DNA of 64,000 nt from Corynebacterium yudongzhengii (GCF_003065405.1 NZ_CP026947.1:1426001-1490000), one strand, 5' to 3'. Numbered from the stretch's first letter, positions 8,336-21,150 are shown. Numbers and translations are program-made. Notes: generated by a model not told the origin, from the sequence alone.

Positions 8336-9841
8336 TTAGTTCAACTTTTTAGCAATGAGCTGGTTGACCTGCTTCGGATCCGCCTTACCCTTCGTCGCCT
8401 TCATCACGGCGCCGACAATCGCCCCGGTGACCTTCTTGTTTCCGGCCCGGTACTTCTCGACGATATCCGGGTTCGCGGCCAGCGCCTCGTCGACGGCGGC
8501 CTCGATGGCGCCGTCGTCACGCACGACCTCGAGGCCCCGGTCGGCGACGACCTTATCGACGTCTCCCTCGCCCGCGAGCACTCCATCCACCGCCTGGCGG
8601 CCCATCTTCGTGGTCAGCTTGCCGTCGCGTACCAACTCGATGACGCGGGCGACCTGCGCCGGGGTGATCTCGAGGTCCGCCAGGTCGACCTCCTGCTCGT
8701 TGGCCTTGCCGGCCAGGTAGGACACCCACCAGGAGCGGGCCTCGTCGGCGGAGGCTCCGTGCTCGGTGGTCTCGATGATGAGATCGAGCGCTCCGGCATT
8801 GACCAGGTCACGCATCTCCTTATCGCCGATGCCCCACTCCTTTTGGATGCGGGCGCGGCGCAGCCACGGCATCTCCGGCAGGGTCTCGCGGATCTGCTCG
8901 ACCCACTCGGCCGGCGCGTGCACCGGGGGCAGGTCCGGGTCGTTGAAGTAGCGGTAATCCTCCGCGGTCTCCTTCGGACGGCCCTTGGAGGTCGATCCGT
9001 CCGCCTCCTGGTAGTGGCGGGTCTCCTGGACGATCTCGCCGCCCTCGCTCAGCACCGCGGCTTGGCGCTGCATCTCGAAGCGGATGGCCTGCTCGACCGA
9101 ACGCAGCGAGTTGATGTTCTTGGTCTCGGTGCGGGTGCCGAACTCCTTCTCGCCCACCGGACGCAGGGAGAGGTTGGCGTCGCAACGCATGGAGCCCTGA
9201 TCCATCCGGGCATCGGAGACCCCGAGCGCGGCGACGAGCTCGCGCAGCGCGCCGACATAGGCCTTGGCGACCTCCGGGGCACGCTCGCCGGCGCCCTCGA
9301 TCGGCTTGGTGACGATCTCAATGAGAGGCACGCCCGCGCGGTTGCAGTCCACCAGCGAGGCGGTGGCACCGTGGATGCGGCCCGAGGCGCCACCCAAGTG
9401 AGTGAGCTTGCCGGTATCTTCCTCCATGTGGGCGCGCTCGATCTCGACGCGCCACTCGGTGCCGTCCCCGAGGACGACGTCGAGGTAGCCGTCGTAGGCA
9501 ATGGGCTCGTCATACTGCGAGATCTGGTAGTTCTTCGGCTGGTCCGGGTAAAAGTAGTTCTTCCGGGCGAAGCGCGAAGACTCCGCGATCGAGCAATTCA
9601 AGGCGAGCCCGATCTTGATGGCGTATTCCACGCCCTTCTCGTTGACGACCGGCAGCGCACCGGGAAGGCCCAGCGAGACCGGATCGACGTTAGAGTTCGG
9701 CTCATCACCGAACGCGGCCGACGAGGAGGAAAACATCTTCGTGCCGGTGGACAGCTCGACGTGGACCTCCAAGCCCATCACTGGGTCGTATTTTTCGAGG
9801 ACCTCGTCAAAATCCATCAGATCATAGGTGGCTGCAGTCAT
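8336..9841 (-). CDS. gatB: Aspartyl/glutamyl-tRNA amidotransferase subunit B
   Basis: The 501-residue product matches GatB end to end: [12 protein letters not shown] near the N-terminus, [48 protein letters not shown], the [11 protein letters not shown] segment, and a C-terminal YqeY-like tail ending [12 protein letters not shown]. GatB binds misacylated Glu-tRNA(Gln)/Asp-tRNA(Asn) and uses ammonia from GatA to form the amide. The ATG at 9841 has GTAGGATG about eight bases upstream; a longer open frame to 10102 overlaps pfkA and is not needed. gatA and gatC lie 4-6 kb upstream on the same strand, split from gatB by pfkA and other genes. Confidence 0.97.
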   Translation of the reverse strand: MTAATYDLMDFDEVLEKYDPVMGLEVHVELSTGTKMFSSSSAAFGDEPNSNVDPVSLGLPGALPVVNEKGVEYAIKIGLALNCSIAESSRFARKNYFYPDQPKNYQISQYDEPIAYDGYLDVVLGDGTEWRVEIERAHMEEDTGKLTHLGGASGRIHGATASLVDCNRAGVPLIEIVTKPIEGAGERAPEVAKAYVGALRELVAALGVSDARMDQGSMRCDANLSLRPVGEKEFGTRTETKNINSLRSVEQAIRFEMQRQAAVLSEGGEIVQETRHYQEADGSTSKGRPKETAEDYRYFNDPDLPPVHAPAEWVEQIRETLPEMPWLRRARIQKEWGIGDKEMRDLVNAGALDLIIETTEHGASADEARSWWVSYLAGKANEQEVDLADLEITPAQVARVIELVRDGKLTTKMGRQAVDGVLAGEGDVDKVVADRGLEVVRDDGAIEAAVDEALAANPDIVEKYRAGNKKVTGAIVGAVMKATKGKADPKQVNQLIAKKLN

Positions 9842-9917
9842 GGCACACATCCTACCGCGCAGCCCGGGACGTGCGCGGCAGGGGCTCGTTCGGTGGCAGG
9901 GGTCTTTCGGCAGGGGC

Positions 9918-10949
9918 TTAGCCGAACATCCACTGGGCGAGCTCGTAGCGGTGCTGCGGCACTGTCTTAAGCTCGTCGACGGCATTGGCGAGATCGATGA
10001 GCTCGATCTCCTCACCGTGCAAGGCGACGCAGCTGCCGAACTTGCCCTCGTGTACAGCGCGGGCAGCATTCGCGCCGTAGCGGGTGGCGAGCACACGGTC
10101 ATAGGCCGTCGGGGTGCCGCCGCGCTGGATGTGGCCGAGCACCGTAGTGCGCACGTCCTGGCCGACGCGGCGCTTGATCTCGTCGCCGATGAGCTGGCCC
10201 ATGCCGACGAAGGTCTTGTGGCCGTACTGGTCGACCTCGCCCTCGTCGTAGTCGATGGTGCCCTCCTTCGGGGTCGCGCCCTCGGCGACGACGATGATGC
10301 CGTACTTCTCCCCCATCTGGAAACGGCGCTGCATGGCCTTGACGATCTCGTCGATGTCGAAGGGAACCTCCGGGATCACGGTGTAGTGCGCGCCACCGGC
10401 CATGCCCGCGTGCAGCGCGATCCAGCCGACGTGCCGGCCCATGACCTCAACGATCATCACTCGGTCATGCGACTCCGCGGTGGTGTGCAGACGGTCGATG
10501 GCGTCAGTAGCGACCGAGACGGCGGTGTCGAAGCCGAAGGTGTAGTCGGTGCCGTTGACGTCGTTGTCGATGGTCTTCGGGACGCCGACGACCGGGATGC
10601 CATTATCACTCAGCCACTTCGCACCCTTGAGGGTGCCCTCGCCGCCGATGGGGATCAGGGCGTCAATCCCGGCGTCCTCGAGGTTCGCCTTGATCTGGTC
10701 GAGGCCATTGCGGAACTTATCCGGGTGCAGGCGGCCGGTACCCAGAATAGTGCCGCCGCGCAGCAGGATACGGTCGATCTCCTCATCGTCGTACAGGTCG
10801 AGCCGGCGGTCCTCGAGCAGACCGACCCAGCCGTCCTGGTATCCGACGACCGTGGAGCCATACTCGGCGCTGGCGGTGCGGACAATGCTGCGGATGACGG
10901 CGTTCAGTCCGGGGCAGTCGCCTCCGGAGGTCAGGGTGGCAAGGCGCAT
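9918..10949 (-). CDS. pfkA: 6-phosphofructokinase
   Basis: The 343-residue PFK has the [12 protein letters not shown] loop (residues 9-20), the GGEGTLKGA nucleotide loop (about 103-111), the catalytic PKTIDND motif (about 124-130) and the substrate-binding MGRHVGW. It phosphorylates fructose 6-phosphate, the committed step of glycolysis. Glycine in GGEG points to ATP rather than pyrophosphate, while Lys in PKTIDND is shared with the PPi-type clade, so it belongs to the mixed actinobacterial group. It lies between gatA and gatB as in other corynebacteria. The MFS gene stops 6 bp upstream, so co-transcription is possible. Confidence 0.95.
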   Translation of the reverse strand: MRLATLTSGGDCPGLNAVIRSIVRTASAEYGSTVVGYQDGWVGLLEDRRLDLYDDEEIDRILLRGGTILGTGRLHPDKFRNGLDQIKANLEDAGIDALIPIGGEGTLKGAKWLSDNGIPVVGVPKTIDNDVNGTDYTFGFDTAVSVATDAIDRLHTTAESHDRVMIVEVMGRHVGWIALHAGMAGGAHYTVIPEVPFDIDEIVKAMQRRFQMGEKYGIIVVAEGATPKEGTIDYDEGEVDQYGHKTFVGMGQLIGDEIKRRVGQDVRTTVLGHIQRGGTPTAYDRVLATRYGANAARAVHEGKFGSCVALHGEEIELIDLANAVDELKTVPQHRYELAQWMFG

Positions 10950-10954
10950 GTCAG

Positions 10955-12319
10955 TTACTCTAACGCGTTTGCTGCTTCTCGGCCGGGCATACCCGGCGAT
11001 CTAAACCATCCGGCGGCAATAAGCCCAGCAAAAACGACCCCGGCGAGCACGAACAGGGCGGGTGCGGCGCCGGCCGTCGCTAAGACCGCGCCGGTTATGG
11101 CGACGCCGACGACACCACCGAGCTGGCGGGAGGTGTTGTACACCCCGGAAGCGGCGCCCATGTCCGGGCCGGGGATGTCGCCGAGCACCGCCGCGGCGTT
11201 GGCGGCCCAGATGAAGGATTGGCCGAAACCGAGCCCGGTGACCGTGAGCACAATGAACCACAGCGGGGCATCGATATACATGCCGACGGCCATGCTGGTC
11301 AGGGCGATACCGAGGATCGTAAAGCCGATGAGGTGCATGGTTTTAGGTGGCACGCGATCAGACAGGATGCCGCAGATCGGTCCCATGACGAATCCGACCA
11401 CAGCCATCGGGGCGGCGAACCAGCCGGCCGCATCCGCACCGAGGCCACGTACGTCCTGCAGCCACGCCATGAGCGGAATCAGGGTGGACGAGGCGACTAC
11501 CCCCATCACGACGATGGTACCCACGCCGACGGAGAAGTTCCGCACGGAAAACAGCCGCAGCGGGATGAGCGCGCCCGGGCGACGCTGGCGCAAGAGAAAG
11601 GCGACGACGGCGGCGAGTCCGACGACACCGAGAAGGATCAGCGCGGGCGAATCGAGTCCCTCCTGGACGGCGGTGACGACAGCCGTAAGTCCCAGCAACG
11701 AGTAGAAGACGGACAGGGCGTCGATCGGCGTCTTATGCCGAATGCCGCGCGGGATCCACAGCGCCCCCAGGATGAGGGCGGCGATCCCCAGCGGCAGGTG
11801 CAGCCAGAAGATCGCGCGCCATCCACCGGAGGCGACGAGAATGCCGGCGAGCACCGGGCCGGTCAGCGCAGCCAGCGAGCCGACGACGCCCCAGGCACCG
11901 TAGGCGGCGCCACGTCGAGAGCGCGGGAAGACCTGGTTGATCACGGCCATGGTCTGCGGCATCAGCGCCGCCGCGCCCAAGCCCTGGATGAAGCGGCAGA
12001 CGATGAGCAGCGTGATGCCTGAAGCACTCGCCGAGGCCACCGCCCCGGCGGTGAACACCGCGATGCCGCCGAGGAACAATCGACGGTGGCCGAAACGATC
12101 GCCGAGGCGGCCAGAGACCACCAGCGGCACCACCACCGCGAGCAGATACGCCGAGGACACCCAGGCGGCAGTGGCGTAGCCTACGTCGAACTCGGCGGCG
12201 ATCGTCGGCAGCGCGACGGCGACAGTGGTCTGGTCCAGCAGGGACATGAAAAACCCGAGGCTGAGCGCCGCGAGCGCACGCCACGCTGCGGGGAGGTTGT
12301 GTTCGGTTTCTGCGGTCAT
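10955..12319 (-). CDS. MFS transporter, DHA2-like multidrug efflux family
   Basis: The 454-residue protein has 12 or more membrane helices and the MFS motifs [17 protein letters not shown] (motif A, about residues 72-87) and ALTGPVLAG (motif C-like, near 155). The opening [21 protein letters not shown] is the DHA2 signature with the conserved Asp in helix 1. These proteins are proton-driven exporters of drugs or metabolites in the cytoplasmic membrane. The substrate cannot be predicted. It is transcribed toward pfkA with 5 bp between them and divergently from the small protein gene at 12395. Confidence 0.88.
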   Translation of the reverse strand: MTAETEHNLPAAWRALAALSLGFFMSLLDQTTVAVALPTIAAEFDVGYATAAWVSSAYLLAVVVPLVVSGRLGDRFGHRRLFLGGIAVFTAGAVASASASGITLLIVCRFIQGLGAAALMPQTMAVINQVFPRSRRGAAYGAWGVVGSLAALTGPVLAGILVASGGWRAIFWLHLPLGIAALILGALWIPRGIRHKTPIDALSVFYSLLGLTAVVTAVQEGLDSPALILLGVVGLAAVVAFLLRQRRPGALIPLRLFSVRNFSVGVGTIVVMGVVASSTLIPLMAWLQDVRGLGADAAGWFAAPMAVVGFVMGPICGILSDRVPPKTMHLIGFTILGIALTSMAVGMYIDAPLWFIVLTVTGLGFGQSFIWAANAAAVLGDIPGPDMGAASGVYNTSRQLGGVVGVAITGAVLATAGAAPALFVLAGVVFAGLIAAGWFRSPGMPGREAANALE

Positions 12320-12394
12320 CTCGATTCATCCTAGAGCGCTGAGCTGGTTCGAGCGGCAGGTATGGCAGGCCGGCTAAGCTCGAGGAATATGGCA

Positions 12395-12712
12395 ATGATC
12401 GACATCAAGAAACCTGAAAACGTCAACACCGCTGCCGTGACCGCCCTGGGTCTGGTCGGCGGATGGCTCACCGCCCGTGAGACCGGCATCCGCCCGCTCG
12501 GCGGGGCGGTCCTGGCCGCCGCCGGTCTTTGGGCAGGGCGGAGCTGGGCCAAGAAGACGGATGCTCTGACCACCGCCGGTTTGAGCGCGCTGTATGTCGG
12601 CGCGTTCGGCGCCTCCCACCCGCTGGCAAAGAAGATCGGCTCCTGGCCGGCAGTGCTGGCCGTGACTGCCGTGACGTCTGGGGCGGCCTGGGCGGTCTCG
12701 GACCGAGCGTAG
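12395..12712 (+). CDS. Small alanine-rich hypothetical membrane-associated protein
   Basis: The 105-residue product starts at ATG 12395, eight bases after GAGGA; upstream in-frame ATGs at 12362 and 12389 lack proper spacing. It is rich in Ala, Gly, Leu and Thr and shows about three short hydrophobic stretches (VTALGLVGGWLTA, GGAVLAAAGLWAG, AVLAVTAVTSGAAW), suggesting a small membrane protein. Similar short proteins occur near pfkA in corynebacteria as far as I recall. I cannot assign a function. It is followed by a repeat-filled gap. Confidence 0.65.
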   Translation: MIDIKKPENVNTAAVTALGLVGGWLTARETGIRPLGGAVLAAAGLWAGRSWAKKTDALTTAGLSALYVGAFGASHPLAKKIGSWPAVLAVTAVTSGAAWAVSDRA

Positions 12713-12769
12713 GGCTCTGCTGGGGTTTGGGCTTGGTTTGAGCTTGGTTTAGGTTTGTTGGGTTATAGT

Positions 12770-12900
12770 GCGCTAGCGCTGGTCGAAAGGAGCCACCCCT
12801 AAAGGCGTCCTGGTTTCGACCGCGTGAGACTCCTTTCTATGAGGGTCCTTTCGACCAGGCATCTGGTTAAACAGCGTTTAAGTTTCTGCTGTGACGGATG
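12770..12900 (+). repeat. Dispersed palindromic repeat, copy D, with TTAAAC-type tail
   Basis: GCGCTAGCGCTGGTCGAAAG, CCCCTAAAGGCGTCCTGG, TTTCGACC, GACTCCTTTCTATGAGGGTC and TTTCGACCAGG, followed by the tail CTGGTTAAACAGCGTTTAAG and TTTCTGCTGTGACGGATG. Then comes a spacer (GTGCGTGGATTGGGGTGGC...) almost identical to the one between copies B and C. Confidence 0.88.
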
Positions 12901-12969
12901 AGGTTAGTGCGTGGATTGGGGTGGCGCTCCTGGGTGCCGGAGGACCTTCGGTTAGCCCGCGTGCGTGTT

Positions 12970-13057
12970 GCGCTAGCGCTGGTCGAAAGGAGCCACCCCT
13001 AAAGGAGTCCTGGTTTCGACCGCGTGAGACTCCTTTCTATGAGGGTGCTTTCGACCA
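12970..13057 (+). repeat. Dispersed palindromic repeat, copy E, fused to a pseudogene end
   Basis: GCGCTAGCGCTGGTCGAAAG, CCCCTAAAGGAGTCCTGG, TTTCGACC, then GACTCCTTTCTATGAGGGTG and CTTTCGACCA. AAAGGAGTC and GACTCCTTT form a perfect 9-bp inner stem. Its right edge (TCGACCA, 13051-13057) runs straight into coding sequence of the truncated P-loop gene, with a shared GTGGTCGA at the junction. Confidence 0.88.
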
Positions 13058-13853
13058 CGACGATGTCGTTGTATGCGCCGAGCGTGTCGACCATGTAGAC
13101 GCTCAGCGCGCGGATGGCCTCGAAGTTGAGCTTGAAGGTGGTGGCGTAGCCGAAGTCGGTCAAGTCGATCGCCTCGGCCGCGCCGGCATCCAGGTAGTGC
13201 ATACGGTCCTTACCGGCGCGCATCAAGCCGTTGATCGCGCAGGACATGACGGTGGACTTGCCGGAGTTCATCAACGTGCCCAGCACCGCGATGACGCGCG
13301 GGCGCTGCCGCGGTGCGGAGAGCACCGGCAGGTTCGCGTACGGGGCGCAGGCGAGCAGGTTGACGATGCCGTTGTGATCGGCAAGTAGGCCGATGGGTTC
13401 AATCTCCGTGGGGCCGATGAGCTTGGCATGCATCTCGGTCGCCACGCCGGCTACTCCACCGGCGGCCACCAGGTGGCACGGACGCAGGTCCGCGGGCACC
13501 TGCGCCACGAACTGATCGGCGGCGTAGCGATCCCCGTAGGCGAGCGCCACCAGCTTCTCCGGCTACAGGATGGCCTTGCGGGAGGAGGGCGTCTCGACGC
13601 GCTTGTGGTTTTCGATGTGCGTGATCTTCGCGATGGCCACGTCGCCGACGCAGGAGTGGACTTCGGCACCCGCGATGAGGCGGAAGTCAGCCGGCGCGGC
13701 GGCCACCCTCTGTGAGACAAACCGGGTGGTGTAGGCGAACTGAATGGGCCCGGGCAGCGCGATCTCGCGGCGGGCGCCGGTCCAGGCCGCTTCGTTGGCG
13801 TCGAGGGCCGTGGTGGAGCGGACGGTGGTGCGGGGGCTGACCATGGCGGTCAT
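13056..13853 (-). pseudogene. Degraded P-loop NTPase-like protein (DUF1611-like architecture)
   Basis: Two open stretches lie in the same frame, separated by one TAG at 13563-13565: 13853 down to KRVETPSSRKAIL, then PEKLVALAYGDRYAADQFVAQ onward. The second part has a Walker A-like GTLMNSGKST. From memory of such proteins, a short block is expected between NGLMRAG and the downstream DAGA segment; here they are nearly adjacent, suggesting an internal deletion. The C-terminal end stops at DIVVVE, where palindromic repeat copy E begins, and the rest of the gene is absent. Related proteins of about 340 residues couple a P-loop with a DUF1611-like domain. Their function is unclear. At least two independent lesions make this a decayed gene. 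Confidence 0.75.
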
Positions 13854-13955
13854 GGTGGTGATCCTTTCGTCATCGCACGATCACCAGTATCGAACCGCCA
13901 GGCGAAACCTCCGTGAGGCTAGCGTGAAGCTTTCCTCATCGAACTAGCGCGCGAA

Positions 13956-15437
<1,482 letters not shown>

Positions 15438-15440
15438 TGC

Positions 15441-15743
15441 TTATTGACCGTCCTCTCCGAGAATCTGCGGGACCATGAAACGCTGATCCTCCACCGCCGG
15501 GGCCTGGTCGAGGGCCTGTTCGGCGGTGAGGGTGGGCACGACCTCGTCGCTACGCATGGCGGCGGGGATCGAGTGCGGGTGGCTCATCGGCTCCACGCCG
15601 TCGGTATCGACGTTCTGCACGGCCTTGACCGTGGCGACGATGTCGTCGATCTGCTCGGCGTAGTGGTCGAGCTCCTCCTCGCTCAAGGCGAGGCGGGAGA
15701 GCTTCGCGAGGTGCGCTACCTCGTCACGCGTGATCTCGGGCAC
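15441..15743 (-). CDS. gatC: Aspartyl/glutamyl-tRNA amidotransferase subunit C
   Basis: The 100-residue protein has the GatC pattern: EITRDEVAHLAKLSRLALSEEEL at the N-terminus, a helix ending DIVATVKAVQNVDTDGVEPM, and a C-terminal DEVVPTLTAEQALDQAPAVEDQRFMVPQIL tail that wraps GatA. It stabilises the GatA-GatB complex. It is the first gene of gatCA and is transcribed divergently from the ACT-domain gene. Confidence 0.96.
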   Translation of the reverse strand: MPEITRDEVAHLAKLSRLALSEEELDHYAEQIDDIVATVKAVQNVDTDGVEPMSHPHSIPAAMRSDEVVPTLTAEQALDQAPAVEDQRFMVPQILGEDGQ

Positions 15744-15837
15744 GATTACCTATCCTTCATGGCTTACAGTTGGTTACGTCCGACATGGTACTGCACTCAC
15801 CCCGCGCGCCGAGCGCCGCCTCGGGTGCCCCTGAGCA

Positions 15838-15866
15838 TTGAAAAACTGTGGTTCACCTCATACAGT
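15838..15866 (+). promoter_or_regulatory. Sigma-70-type promoter of the ACT-domain gene
   Basis: TTGAAA (15838-15843), a 17-bp spacer and TACAGT (15861-15866), 42 bases before the GTG start at 15908. Both boxes are close to the housekeeping consensus. The -10 lies inside a CATAC-T-GTATG palindrome. Confidence 0.6.
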
Positions 15867-15907
15867 ATGTGTGCTGAGAAGCTAACCTCACTCGCTGGAG
15901 TCATTTC

Positions 15908-16570
15908 GTGTCCTTTTTGATCCGAGTCCAACTTCCCGACGAACCGGGCGCACTCGGAGCCCTCGCGGAAGCCTTCGGTAGTGCTGACGCGAACATCCGG
16001 TCCGTCGACGTCGTCGAGGCCACCGACGGCTTCGTCATCGACGACATCGTGATCGAGCTGCCGCAGGGGCGGATGGCCGATGAGCTCATTACGGCCTCGA
16101 ATAGCGTCCCCGGCACCGAGGTCGATTCGATCCGGCCTTTTTCCGGGCGGGTGGATCGCCGCGGCCAGATCACCATGCTCGCCGATATCGCCCGCGCGGG
16201 TGGGAATCGCACGCGCGCCGTCGAGACCTTCGTGCCCGTGATGCCGCGCACCATGACCGCCTCGTGGGCGCTCGTGCTCGACACCGAAGGCGAGGTGCGC
16301 CGGCTGGCGGCCTCCGAGGCCGCGCCGGAAGAAGACGGTTCGGTGCCCGCTGACATCGAGATCGCGCACTCGCGCCCGCTCGATCCGGAGGGCAGCGATG
16401 CCTGGGTGCCCGAGTCGTGGACCGTGCTTGAGACCGCGCTGGCCGCCGCGCCGCTGGCCGATACCGGGCTGCTGCTGGTCATCGGGCGTCTCGGCGGGCC
16501 GGATTTCTTGGCCAGCGAGGTCTCGCACCTCGGCGAGGTGGCCACCATCATCGGCGCGCTGCTGGACTAG
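15908..16570 (+). CDS. ACT-domain amino-acid-binding protein
   Basis: The GTG start at 15908 follows GGAG by eight bases. Residues 1-75 form a clear ACT domain (FLIRVQLPDEPGALGALAEAFGSADANIRSVDVVE). The rest of the 220 residues has no motif I recognise, although the final section could be a degenerate GAF-like fold. Such stand-alone ACT proteins are thought to sense amino acids. The gene is conserved between gatC and ligA in corynebacteria as far as I recall. It converges on ligA with only 5 bp between the stops. Confidence 0.78.
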   Translation: MSFLIRVQLPDEPGALGALAEAFGSADANIRSVDVVEATDGFVIDDIVIELPQGRMADELITASNSVPGTEVDSIRPFSGRVDRRGQITMLADIARAGGNRTRAVETFVPVMPRTMTASWALVLDTEGEVRRLAASEAAPEEDGSVPADIEIAHSRPLDPEGSDAWVPESWTVLETALAAAPLADTGLLLVIGRLGGPDFLASEVSHLGEVATIIGALLD

Positions 16571-16575
16571 CCCAC

Positions 16576-18712
<2,137 letters not shown>

Positions 18713-18713
18713 C

Positions 18714-19181
18714 ATGGAATTGATAGAGCGGCTCAGCGCCATCGAAGAAAGGCTCGCGGCGTTGGAAACCAGCGCGCCGCCTCACCGGGACACTAGCGGC
18801 GATCTCTGGGTGCTCGACAACCTCGTCGATTCCGTCGGCTTCGCCGGCGATGTCCGCACCGGCGCCAGCCACGCGCAGTACCAGTGGCAGCGGGATACCA
18901 CCACGCTTCTCGGCGAAGACTGGGCCCCACACATCACCCGCCTCGCCGCCCTCGCCCACCCCATACGCGGCCACATCCTGCGCCGGCTCCTCGAGGGGGA
19001 CGCGACCGTCGGTGATCTCGTCGACGAGGAGATCGCCACCTCTACCGGCACCGCCTATCACCACCTCGACGCACTGCATGCCGGCGGTTGGGTATCCAAA
19101 GCCGCCGGCGGGCGCTGGCATGTGCGCGCTGCGCGCGTCGTTCCCTTGCTCACCATCATCTCCGCCACCGAGGATCACTGA
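18714..19181 (+). CDS. ArsR-family winged-helix transcriptional regulator
   Basis: From ATG 18714 the product is 155 residues. An N-terminal coiled segment (ELIERLSAIEERLAALE) is followed by a winged helix at about 85-140 (ALAHPIRGHILRRLLEG, VGDLVDEE, TAYHHLDALHAGGWV). No metal-binding cysteines are seen, so it probably senses something other than metals. The ATG overlaps the stop (TGATG) with the following serine hydrolase gene, so the two and the small membrane protein form one operon. The start sits directly after the dyad, suggesting a leaderless, autorepressed message. Confidence 0.82.
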   Translation: MELIERLSAIEERLAALETSAPPHRDTSGDLWVLDNLVDSVGFAGDVRTGASHAQYQWQRDTTTLLGEDWAPHITRLAALAHPIRGHILRRLLEGDATVGDLVDEEIATSTGTAYHHLDALHAGGWVSKAAGGRWHVRAARVVPLLTIISATEDH

Positions 19182-20163
19182 TGAGTAGCCGCCCCTTCGC
19201 TCTCATCGCCGCAGTCGTCGTCTAGCCGTCGCCGCCGCCACCGCGTGGGCCGGCCCCGACCGGATCACGCCCTCGAGCGAGCACACGGGTGATCCCGAGC
19301 TGGCGGCCCAGATCGCCGAGCACGCTAAAACCGGCAACCACCACATCGCCGCGTTCACCATCGCCGACGGGGAGACCACCTTCGCTGGGCTCGGCGCCGA
19401 CGAGCACGAAGAATTCGAGATCGGGTCGGTGACCAAAACCTTCACCGCGGGCATCCTCGCCGAGCGTGGCCTCGAAGACACCACCGTCGGGGAGATCATC
19501 GACGCCTCCGGCTCCAAGCTCGCAGACGTGAGCCTGCGCGAGTTGGCCGACCACACCTCCGGGCTTCCCCGCCTCGGCAATCCCGGGCTTCTCACCCAAT
19601 TCACCTCCGCAGTCACCGGCTCCAACCCCTATGCCGGCCCAACCCGCGAAGACGTCATCACCGACTCGCTCGAGGCCTCCCTGGAAGGCCGCGGAGAGCA
19701 CGCCTATTCCAACCTCGGGGTCGGCCTCTTGGAAGAGCTTCTCGCGATCGAGGCCGGCACCACCTACGAGGAGTTCCTCGACACCCACGTCCTCTCACCT
19801 CTGGGCATGGCCGATACCTACGTCATGACCGACGGCTCGGTCCCTCCTGACGCCCCGCGCGGTCTCCTTCCTGATGACGGGCACGCGCAACCCTGGGAGA
19901 TGGGCGGCTACAACGGTGCCGGGGCGATACGCACCACCGCCGCCGATATGGTCCTCTACGCCTCGGATCTTCTAGAAAAGGGTGTTCCCGATCTCACGTG
20001 GGTGGCCGAAGACGACGGCAGCTACGTACACGGCGGGGCCACCTTCGGGTTTTCCACCATGCTGGTCATCCACCCTAAAAACCGCCAGGCCGTCTTCGTC
20101 GTGGGAGATAGCCAACAAGAAGTCGAAACTATTACCGCTCACCTAGTTGAGGAGCTCGCATGA
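19181..20163 (+). pseudogene. Exported beta-lactamase-family serine hydrolase, frameshifted in the signal peptide
   Basis: Translation from ATG 19181 gives MSSRPFALIAAVVV and then TAG. If one base is restored near 19221, the frame continues LAVAAATAWAGPDRI, completing a signal peptide, and stays open to 20163 (about 327 residues). The mature part has the class C beta-lactamase/DD-peptidase motifs SVTK (SxxK nucleophile and base), YSN (HAYSNLGVG) and HGG (YVHGGATFG). No plausible start lies between 19222 and the SVTK codons, so the reading frame as given cannot make the enzyme. Family members are penicillin-binding-like hydrolases or esterases. It lies in the ArsR operon, and its stop overlaps the next ATG. 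Error or recent loss is undecided. Confidence 0.8.
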
Positions 20164-20453
20164 CCCCCTTCGTCTCCTGGGGCCTGATCATTTTCCTCGC
20201 CGTCATCATCGCCGTGGCCACCGTGCGCGTCTTACGCGGCACACTCACTTACGCGGCACACTCACCCGGCCGCGCCATCATCCTGGAAGCTGTGATTGGC
20301 ATCCTACCGCTGACCATCTACTTCGGGGTTTTGACGAGCATCCCCTGGAACATCGTCATCCCGGTGTTTATGTGGTGGATCATCGCAGCTCTTCTGGGTG
20401 TTTTCGCGGCGGCGGCCACCTACCGTCTCCTGCCGGTGCGCTCGTCCCACTAG
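20160..20453 (+). CDS. Small three-helix membrane protein of the ArsR operon
   Basis: The 97-residue protein has three hydrophobic helices (FVSWGLIIFLAVIIAVATVRV, AIILEAVIGILPLTIYFGVL, IVIPVFMWWIIAALLGVFAAAA). I recognise no family. The ATG overlaps the stop of the serine hydrolase gene (ATGA), and the upstream ArsR gene is likewise overlapping, so the three are translationally coupled. A role together with the exported hydrolase in envelope stress or antibiotic response is a guess from context. Confidence 0.65.
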   Translation: MTPFVSWGLIIFLAVIIAVATVRVLRGTLTYAAHSPGRAIILEAVIGILPLTIYFGVLTSIPWNIVIPVFMWWIIAALLGVFAAAATYRLLPVRSSH

Positions 20454-20463
20454 GGTGTAAGGT

Positions 20464-21150
20464 ATGACCGGTTTCAGCGGCTTCGACGCCTCGCGCATGC
20501 TCTCCTTCGACCTCGAGACCACGTCCCGCTTCCCGAAGGAGGCGCGCATCGTCACCTCTGCCCTGATCACCATCGACGGCTCACACGCCGACACCACCGA
20601 ATTACTCGCCGACCCGGGCGTCGAAATCCCCGAGCAGGCCCAGCAGGTCCACGGCATCACCACGGACTACGCCCGCGAGCACGGCCGCCCGCACGACGAG
20701 GTCTTAGAGCAGACCATCACCGCCATCGAGGATGCCTGGTCGCGCGGGCTCACCCTCATCGTGTTCAACGCGCCTTATGACCTCACGGTGCTGCACACGC
20801 TCTCCGGCGGGAAGTTCCAGGTGACCGGGCCGGTGTTCGATCCCTTTGTCGTCGACAAGGTCAAAGACCCCTACCGCAAGGCCTCGCGCAAGCTCACCAA
20901 CATCTGCGAGCACTACGGGGTGACCCTCGGCAACGCGCACGAGGCCTCGGCCGATGCGATGGCCGCCGCCCGCGTCGCGTGGAAGCAGGTCAACAAGGTC
21001 TTTCCGGATCTGAAGAAGATGGACAGCGACGAGCTGATGGAGTTCCAGGCCGTCGGCTACTACGAATCCCAGACCAACCTGCACAAGTGGCTGGCCTCGC
21101 GCGGCCGGGACACCAGCGACGTCAACTTCTCCTGGCCGATGCAGGGCTAG
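20464..21150 (+). CDS. DEDDh 3'-5' exonuclease, DNA polymerase III epsilon-like
   Basis: The 228-residue protein has the exonuclease motifs SFDLETTSRFP (Exo I, D and E), VFNAPYDLTVL (Exo II, D) and HEASADAMAAARV (Exo III, H and D). It is a stand-alone proofreading-type exonuclease rather than a fused polymerase domain and probably acts on DNA or RNA in repair or turnover. It follows the ArsR operon by 10 bp and overlaps the MetE-like gene at the 3' end by 4 bp on opposite strands. The nucleic-acid target is not determined. Confidence 0.87.
   Translation: MTGFSGFDASRMLSFDLETTSRFPKEARIVTSALITIDGSHADTTELLADPGVEIPEQAQQVHGITTDYAREHGRPHDEVLEQTITAIEDAWSRGLTLIVFNAPYDLTVLHTLSGGKFQVTGPVFDPFVVDKVKDPYRKASRKLTNICEHYGVTLGNAHEASADAMAAARVAWKQVNKVFPDLKKMDSDELMEFQAVGYYESQTNLHKWLASRGRDTSDVNFSWPMQG

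Noticed and set aside
8303..9970. A 555-residue open frame on the plus strand opposite gatB
   Set aside because: It is the antisense shadow of the GC-rich gatB gene and has no recognisable domain.
9828..11705. A 625-residue plus-strand frame opposite pfkA and the MFS gene
   Set aside because: Shadow of two clear genes. Composition is not protein-like.
12770..13057. A CRISPR array from regularly repeated GGTCGAAA blocks
   Set aside because: Units are few, palindromic along their length and separated by a conserved rather than variable spacer; there are no cas genes.
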